Notes under the pieces: model-generated
Database searches by the model: none
What the model was told of the DNA's origin: nothing
Seen by the model: only the letters and a program-made list of their open reading frames with translations
Source of the DNA: Chloroflexaceae bacterium
Lineage (GTDB): Bacteria; Chloroflexota; Chloroflexia; Chloroflexales; Chloroflexaceae
Assembly (NCBI GenBank): GCA_012031225.1
Contig: JAAUTZ010000036.1
Location: 1-34,506 of the forward strand
Direction: 5' to 3'
DNA: 34,506 nt
Part shown: piece after piece, positions 31,425 through 34,506 of the stretch
How the letters are laid out: every line of letters begins with the position of its first letter
Numbering within the stretch: position 1 is the first letter of the stretch
Program-made: the position numbers and the translations under genes

Positions 31425-32875
31425 CAGGTAGGCACACCCGCCGCCCGCGTGAGCGGCAGCTGTGCGCCGAGTGCCGTGCCCTTGTGCCAACACTTCTCGA
31501 CACTCACCCCAGCGCGGTAGTTGCCGAGATAGTACAAGCCCGGATAGCGGGCTTCGCTCTCCTGTAGCACCGCAAGGCGTGTGGCATGCCCCGCGACATA
31601 TTGTGGGATCGCCCGCTCCCACCGCGCAATCCGCACAAAGATCGGCTCGCCGTGTGCGCCAATCAAGTCGGCGTGTTCGCGGCGCACCACATCAACAAGT
31701 GCGGCATCATCGTATTCAGCGAGATGGGCCATCCGCGCCCCGCCAACAAACGTTGTCGTCAGCACCGTGCCTGCGGGCGCACGCCCCGCAAACAGCGACG
31801 AAGGGTAGAGAATGCCCAACACGTTGCGCCGCTCACGCGCCGGACAGAGGGCCCCGAACCCATCGAGCGGATCGCTGACATCCTCGCGGCGGTAGCCGAG
31901 ATGGACCACCGAGAGCGGGTAGCTGGGCATCGTGGCAAGGGCGCGGCTCGCCTCCCGATCAAACACGGCGATCAGTTCCGCGAGCACATGGGCGGGAGCC
32001 GCCAACACCACCTGCGCGGCAGTCACGGTGACTGGTTGCTGATCGCGGAGCACGGTTGCCTCCCAGCCCTGCGCGGTGGGGTAGAGGCGTTGCACGGGGG
32101 CATTGAGCCACACCTGCTCGCTACCGAGAGCCTGCGCTAGGGCGCGGGGCCATGTTGCCAAGCCCTCGCGGAAGCTGAACATCACACTCTTTTCGCGCTT
32201 GGGCTTGGGTTGGGCGGGGTCGCCATTGGTGGGCGGGGGGGCTTTGGTGGGCTTGGCGGTGAAGGCTTTGGCAAGCATCCCGCGCAGGATACTGCCGTGC
32301 TGCTGCTCAGCTTCCCACAGGGTCGGGAACGTTGCCTGCACCGAGAGTGCTTGCGGATCGCCGGAGTAGATGCCGGACACAAACGGATCAATGAGATGCT
32401 GCATTGGCTCGCGGCCAATGCGCCGCGTAAAGAATGCCGCGACACTCTCATCTGGGGTGCAGGCGGGCGGGATCAGTGGTTCCGCCAGCATCCGGAGCTT
32501 GGCGATGGGCGAGAGCAGATCGCTCTTGATCAGGGCCGGCGGTGAGGTGGGGATCAGCGTGGGCTTGCCATTCAGCACGATGTAGCGTTTGCCGCTGCTG
32601 CGATCTGCCGTGAGCCGTTCGGCTTCGATCCCAAGTGTGCTGAGCTGCTGCCAGATAGCCGGATCACGATTGACGACGGTGTTGGGGCCATTCTCCACCA
32701 CGAAGCCCGCTGGCGTGACTTCACTGCGGATTGAGCCGCCTACCTCTGCGCGGGCTTCCACCACCACCACCCGCGCCCCGCGCTGATGCAGGGCATACGC
32801 CGCCGCCAAGCCACTGATGCCTGCGCCAATTACCAGTACGTCATAGTTGGTTGCCAATGAGTCGAGCTTTTGCAT
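31424..32875 (-). CDS. hemY: Protoporphyrinogen oxidase (HemY type)
   Basis: 483 residues; AGGG lies 7 nt before ATG 32875. The FAD motif GAGISGLAAAYALHQRGA is followed by VEARAEVGGSIRSE. FVVENGPNTV, DPFVSGIYSGDPQALSV (a PPOX signature) and C-terminal GLYYLGNYRAGVSVEKCWHKG are family hallmarks. A Pro/Lys-rich insert (KAPPPTNGDPAQPKPKREK) lies around 205-230. It oxidises (copro)protoporphyrinogen IX using oxygen, late in heme and, in phototrophs, (bacterio)chlorophyll synthesis. It is membrane-associated in relatives. No other tetrapyrrole gene is in the window. Its ribosome site can pair with the sequence just after the upstream gene's stop. Confidence 0.93.
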   Translation of the reverse strand: MQKLDSLATNYDVLVIGAGISGLAAAYALHQRGARVVVVEARAEVGGSIRSEVTPAGFVVENGPNTVVNRDPAIWQQLSTLGIEAERLTADRSSGKRYIVLNGKPTLIPTSPPALIKSDLLSPIAKLRMLAEPLIPPACTPDESVAAFFTRRIGREPMQHLIDPFVSGIYSGDPQALSVQATFPTLWEAEQQHGSILRGMLAKAFTAKPTKAPPPTNGDPAQPKPKREKSVMFSFREGLATWPRALAQALGSEQVWLNAPVQRLYPTAQGWEATVLRDQQPVTVTAAQVVLAAPAHVLAELIAVFDREASRALATMPSYPLSVVHLGYRREDVSDPLDGFGALCPARERRNVLGILYPSSLFAGRAPAGTVLTTTFVGGARMAHLAEYDDAALVDVVRREHADLIGAHGEPIFVRIARWERAIPQYVAGHATRLAVLQESEARYPGLYYLGNYRAGVSVEKCWHKGTALGAQLPLTRAAGVPT

Positions 32876-32880
32876 AGTTT

Positions 32881-32945
32881 TACCCTGTCACTAAAGCCCG
32901 TGCGTGGAACTCACACGGGCAATATTGCTGCCTACTTACAGGGTA
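32881..32945 (-). promoter_or_regulatory. Nested inverted repeats between the DUF4491 gene and hemY; terminator and possible SD sequestration
   Basis: An inner stem GCCCGTG/CACGGGC (32896-32902 with 32914-32920, 11-nt loop) is followed by TTTAGT on the minus strand and looks like a modest terminator. An outer pair TACCCTGT/ACAGGGTA (32938-32945 and 32881-32888) encloses it. The second outer arm contains the AGGG ribosome site of hemY. Confidence 0.55.
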
Positions 32946-33278
32946 CTACAGATGGGGAGCTTTGATGCGTTTAATCCAGTTAACGCCGGGTGGATCTTTC
33001 TTGTCTGGATTGAAGGGGAACCAACCCAGTTCAGCACGGACTGCCTGTTCTTTCAATTCGGTTGCGCCCCAGATGAACGACCCTCCTGTGATCCCAAGCA
33101 AGGCACTCCAGCCCGCATCGGGAAGAAACAGCGTGACGATAATCATGAGGATCCCGATGGCCATTGGGTAGGGCCACCACAGATAGCCGCCGAAGCGTTC
33201 GAGGCGGATTACCCAGTAGAAGCCGAAGCCAATAATCCCAAAGCTAAAAAAGCCAAGTGCAAGACCTTCCCACATCAT
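32946..33278 (-). CDS. DUF4491-like small membrane protein
   Basis: 110 residues. Three hydrophobic segments: FSFGIIGFGFYWVIRLERFGGYLWW, MAIGILMIIVTLFL and ALLGITGGSFIWGATEL. A polar C-terminus ends in KEQAVRAELGWFPFNPDKK, the pattern I associate with DUF4491 (length about 100). Function unknown. Its ATG overlaps the stop of the upstream gene (ATGA), so the two are translated as a pair. Confidence 0.75.
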   Translation of the reverse strand: MMWEGLALGFFSFGIIGFGFYWVIRLERFGGYLWWPYPMAIGILMIIVTLFLPDAGWSALLGITGGSFIWGATELKEQAVRAELGWFPFNPDKKDPPGVNWIKRIKAPHL

Positions 33279-33772
33279 GCTGATTCTACCTCCGCGTATT
33301 CACGTTGGGCAACGACGCTATGCCGATCAGCGGACGCATTGTGCGGCACAGGTTGGTGTGGCGCAGGCGCATTGACTAGGTAGCCCTGTGGCTCACGAGC
33401 CAGCAAATCCTCAGTGGTGCCCATACCGGCAGCCAAATATGCCGCATGGCGCGGGTTTGCTCGGTTGGCGGGGGCATGCCCTTTCTTAATCCGATTCTGC
33501 TGGCGGTACATTTCCAGCCCATCCCACATGAGCGTAATCCCGATGATGCTCGCTACACCCGATAGCGTAAGCAGCACATCGGCACTTGCGTTGGGCAGGA
33601 TGCTCGGCATCAGCAGCGCGGCAAGGTTTAGCCCAACGCCAACTACCGCCAATACAACAATGGGGATCCAGATGCTACGGCTGTGCGCTTCGAGCCAACG
33701 CACCCCAACGTGCCCCCACCAGATTCCCAGAAAGGTGGCAAGTGCCATCCAGAAACCAGCGAATTGAAGCAT
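33275..33772 (-). CDS. Small membrane protein, partner of the DUF4491-like gene
   Basis: 165 residues; AAGGA lies about 8 nt before the ATG. Three or four hydrophobic segments occupy the first 95 residues: FWMALATFLGIWWGHVGVRW, IWIPIVVLAVVGVGLNLAALLM and LLTLSGVASIIGITLMWDGLEM. A cytoplasmic-looking tail of about 65 residues then follows (RQQNRIKKGHAPANR onwards). I do not recognise its family. GMGTTEDLLAREPQGY in the tail looks conserved but has no known role. It is the first gene of a two-gene unit with its own strong promoter. Confidence 0.75.
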   Translation of the reverse strand: MLQFAGFWMALATFLGIWWGHVGVRWLEAHSRSIWIPIVVLAVVGVGLNLAALLMPSILPNASADVLLTLSGVASIIGITLMWDGLEMYRQQNRIKKGHAPANRANPRHAAYLAAGMGTTEDLLAREPQGYLVNAPAPHQPVPHNASADRHSVVAQREYAEVESA

Positions 33773-33850
33773 ACTTTTTTCCTTCTAGGCAGATACAGCA
33801 GACTTAGCGTGGATATATCGCTAAAAACTGTGCTTGCGATCATTGCTTTT

Positions 33851-33879
33851 ATTGTACGGTGCTGTATGATGTGTGTCAA
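33851..33879 (-). promoter_or_regulatory. Strong promoter for the small-membrane-protein pair
   Basis: Minus-strand TTGACA (33879-33874), 17 bp, TACAAT (33856-33851). The leader to the ATG at 33772 is about 72 nt. Confidence 0.8.
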
Positions 33880-33962
33880 CCTACGCTTGATTGCAGACAG
33901 TTCTACGCTGATTTTGCATGAAAAGCAACACAACGCACTAGATTACCATGAAAAACACAAAT

Positions 33963-33985
33963 TGCACCGCGTTCACAGCGGTGCA
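33963..33985 (-). terminator. Intrinsic terminator of the secreted-protein gene at the right end
   Basis: TGCACCGC and GCGGTGCA form a perfect 8-bp stem with a 7-nt loop. On the minus strand it is followed by AATTTGTGTTTTTC. It lies about 37 nt past the stop at 34022. Confidence 0.75.
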
Positions 33986-34021
33986 GGTGCATTAAGAAAT
34001 GGTGAGGGTTTCCTGTTGGGC

Positions 34022-34506
34022 TTACATTTGGCGTACCACGAAGGGCAGATACACCCGCTGTAACGTGCTTGGGTCAAGTGGCGCAATGCTGGCGGGGATG
34101 ATGATCGGCGGGGGGCTACCCGCTGCGGGCACACGCACTGGTGCATCCGCCGCGAGGGTGTAACGCGCACTAGCGAGGGCTGCTTGTTGCAGGCGGGTGC
34201 TGGGTATGGTCTGCACAATCCCCACCTCGGTCGTATACTTGCCGACGGCTGCTTGCTCGGTGGTACTCAGCACAAAGGTGGCATCACCCACCGCATCGCT
34301 CCGGATCTGCGCGGCGAGTAGCACCCCATTGATCCTGATGAAGAGGTTGGTAGCGGGGGGCAAGCCTGTGGCAGTGAAGGTGAAGGCACTGCCCGGCGCA
34401 CCCTCAGAAAAGTTGCCGCTTAAGACAGGGGTTGGGATTGGGGTTGAAGTGGGGGTTGCGCCTGCCGCGTCGGTGGGGGTAGGGGTTGCGCCTGCCGCGT
34501 CGGTGG
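34022..34506 (-). CDS. C-terminal part of a secreted protein, 5' end beyond the window
   Basis: The minus frame is open through the right edge, so only the last 160 or so residues are seen. They begin with a TDAAGATPTP repeat linker (Thr/Pro-rich), then VLSGNFSEGAPGSAFTFTATGLPPATNLFIRINGVLL, an Ig-like or beta-sandwich domain. The end is LDPSTLQRVYLPFVVRQM. The final YLPFVV resembles the LP motif that many secreted Chloroflexota proteins carry near the C-terminus. An internal TTG at 34363 could be mistaken for a start, but the upstream frame clearly continues the domain. Function unknown. Confidence 0.7.
   Translation of the reverse strand, partial: TDAAGATPTPTDAAGATPTSTPIPTPVLSGNFSEGAPGSAFTFTATGLPPATNLFIRINGVLLAAQIRSDAVGDATFVLSTTEQAAVGKYTTEVGIVQTIPSTRLQQAALASARYTLAADAPVRVPAAGSPPPIIIPASIAPLDPSTLQRVYLPFVVRQM
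34452..34506. repeat. 30-bp tandem repeat in the linker of the truncated secreted protein
   Basis: A 25-bp block beginning GGGGTTGCGCCTGCCGCGTC occurs at 34452 and again at 34482, period 30 bp. It encodes TDAAGATPTP. More copies may lie beyond the edge. Confidence 0.75.

Noticed and set aside
1-34506. tRNA or rRNA genes
   Set aside because: Scanning for the GTTCGAATCC T-loop pattern on both strands gave nothing convincing.

Overview
The window reads as bacterial chromosome, most likely from a Chloroflexota (Chloroflexia) member. That is inference from gene content: an S1 protein, SSB, RF2 and UvrB of bacterial type, a MerR-type HTH fused to an RsbRD-like domain, ArsA-like proteins with an HSP20-like tail, a VanW protein with paired N-terminal repeats, and secreted proteins carrying short LPF/LPY motifs. 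GC is high, and the palindrome GCTAGC is unusually common. Several promoters are near-perfect sigma-70 type (TTGACA, 17 bp, TATAAT).

Layout. Position 1-5.7 kb (minus strand): a truncated GT-C family membrane glycosyltransferase, an exported flavin amine oxidase, a secreted DPBB/golvesin-like protein and ssb. Position 5.8-9.5 kb: an S1 gene with a long leader containing an intrinsic terminator, divergent from a MerR/RsbRD regulator, followed by a degenerate ArsA-like pseudo-ATPase. Position 9.5-14.2 kb: a DUF1338 (2-oxoadipate dioxygenase/decarboxylase-like) gene and a DoxX gene on minus, then prfB, an HExxH peptidase and a HIT hydrolase on plus. Position 14.2-18.1 kb (minus): uvrB, a NERD-domain membrane protein and a single-domain response regulator in tight series. 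Position 18.2-23.1 kb (minus): a membrane-anchored Ser/Thr kinase with a DnaJ-type zinc-finger module, followed by a seven-repeat Calx-beta secreted protein. Then comes a bifunctional-nuclease-family gene on plus.

Position 23.9-24.4 kb is non-coding. It carries a dense cluster of DnaA-box-like 9-mers and an AT-rich tract, and looks like a replication origin (oriC candidate) without an adjacent dnaA. To its right are a methyltransferase and a VanW protein on minus, a frameshifted amidohydrolase, and a parA gene (also frameshifted) followed by a ParB-like HTH gene. The end of the window holds a 5-formyltetrahydrofolate cyclo-ligase gene translationally coupled to hemY, a pair of small DUF4491-type membrane genes, and the 3' end of another secreted protein.

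The strongest candidates for something new are the origin-like region with its nearby non-canonical par module, the S1 leader attenuator, the kinase/DnaJ-zinc-finger fusion with its Calx-beta partner, and the ArsA-like protein that has lost its whole nucleotide site. Frameshifts in four places (about 85, 27810, 28601 and 29870) could be real decay or consensus indel errors. The sequence alone cannot decide.
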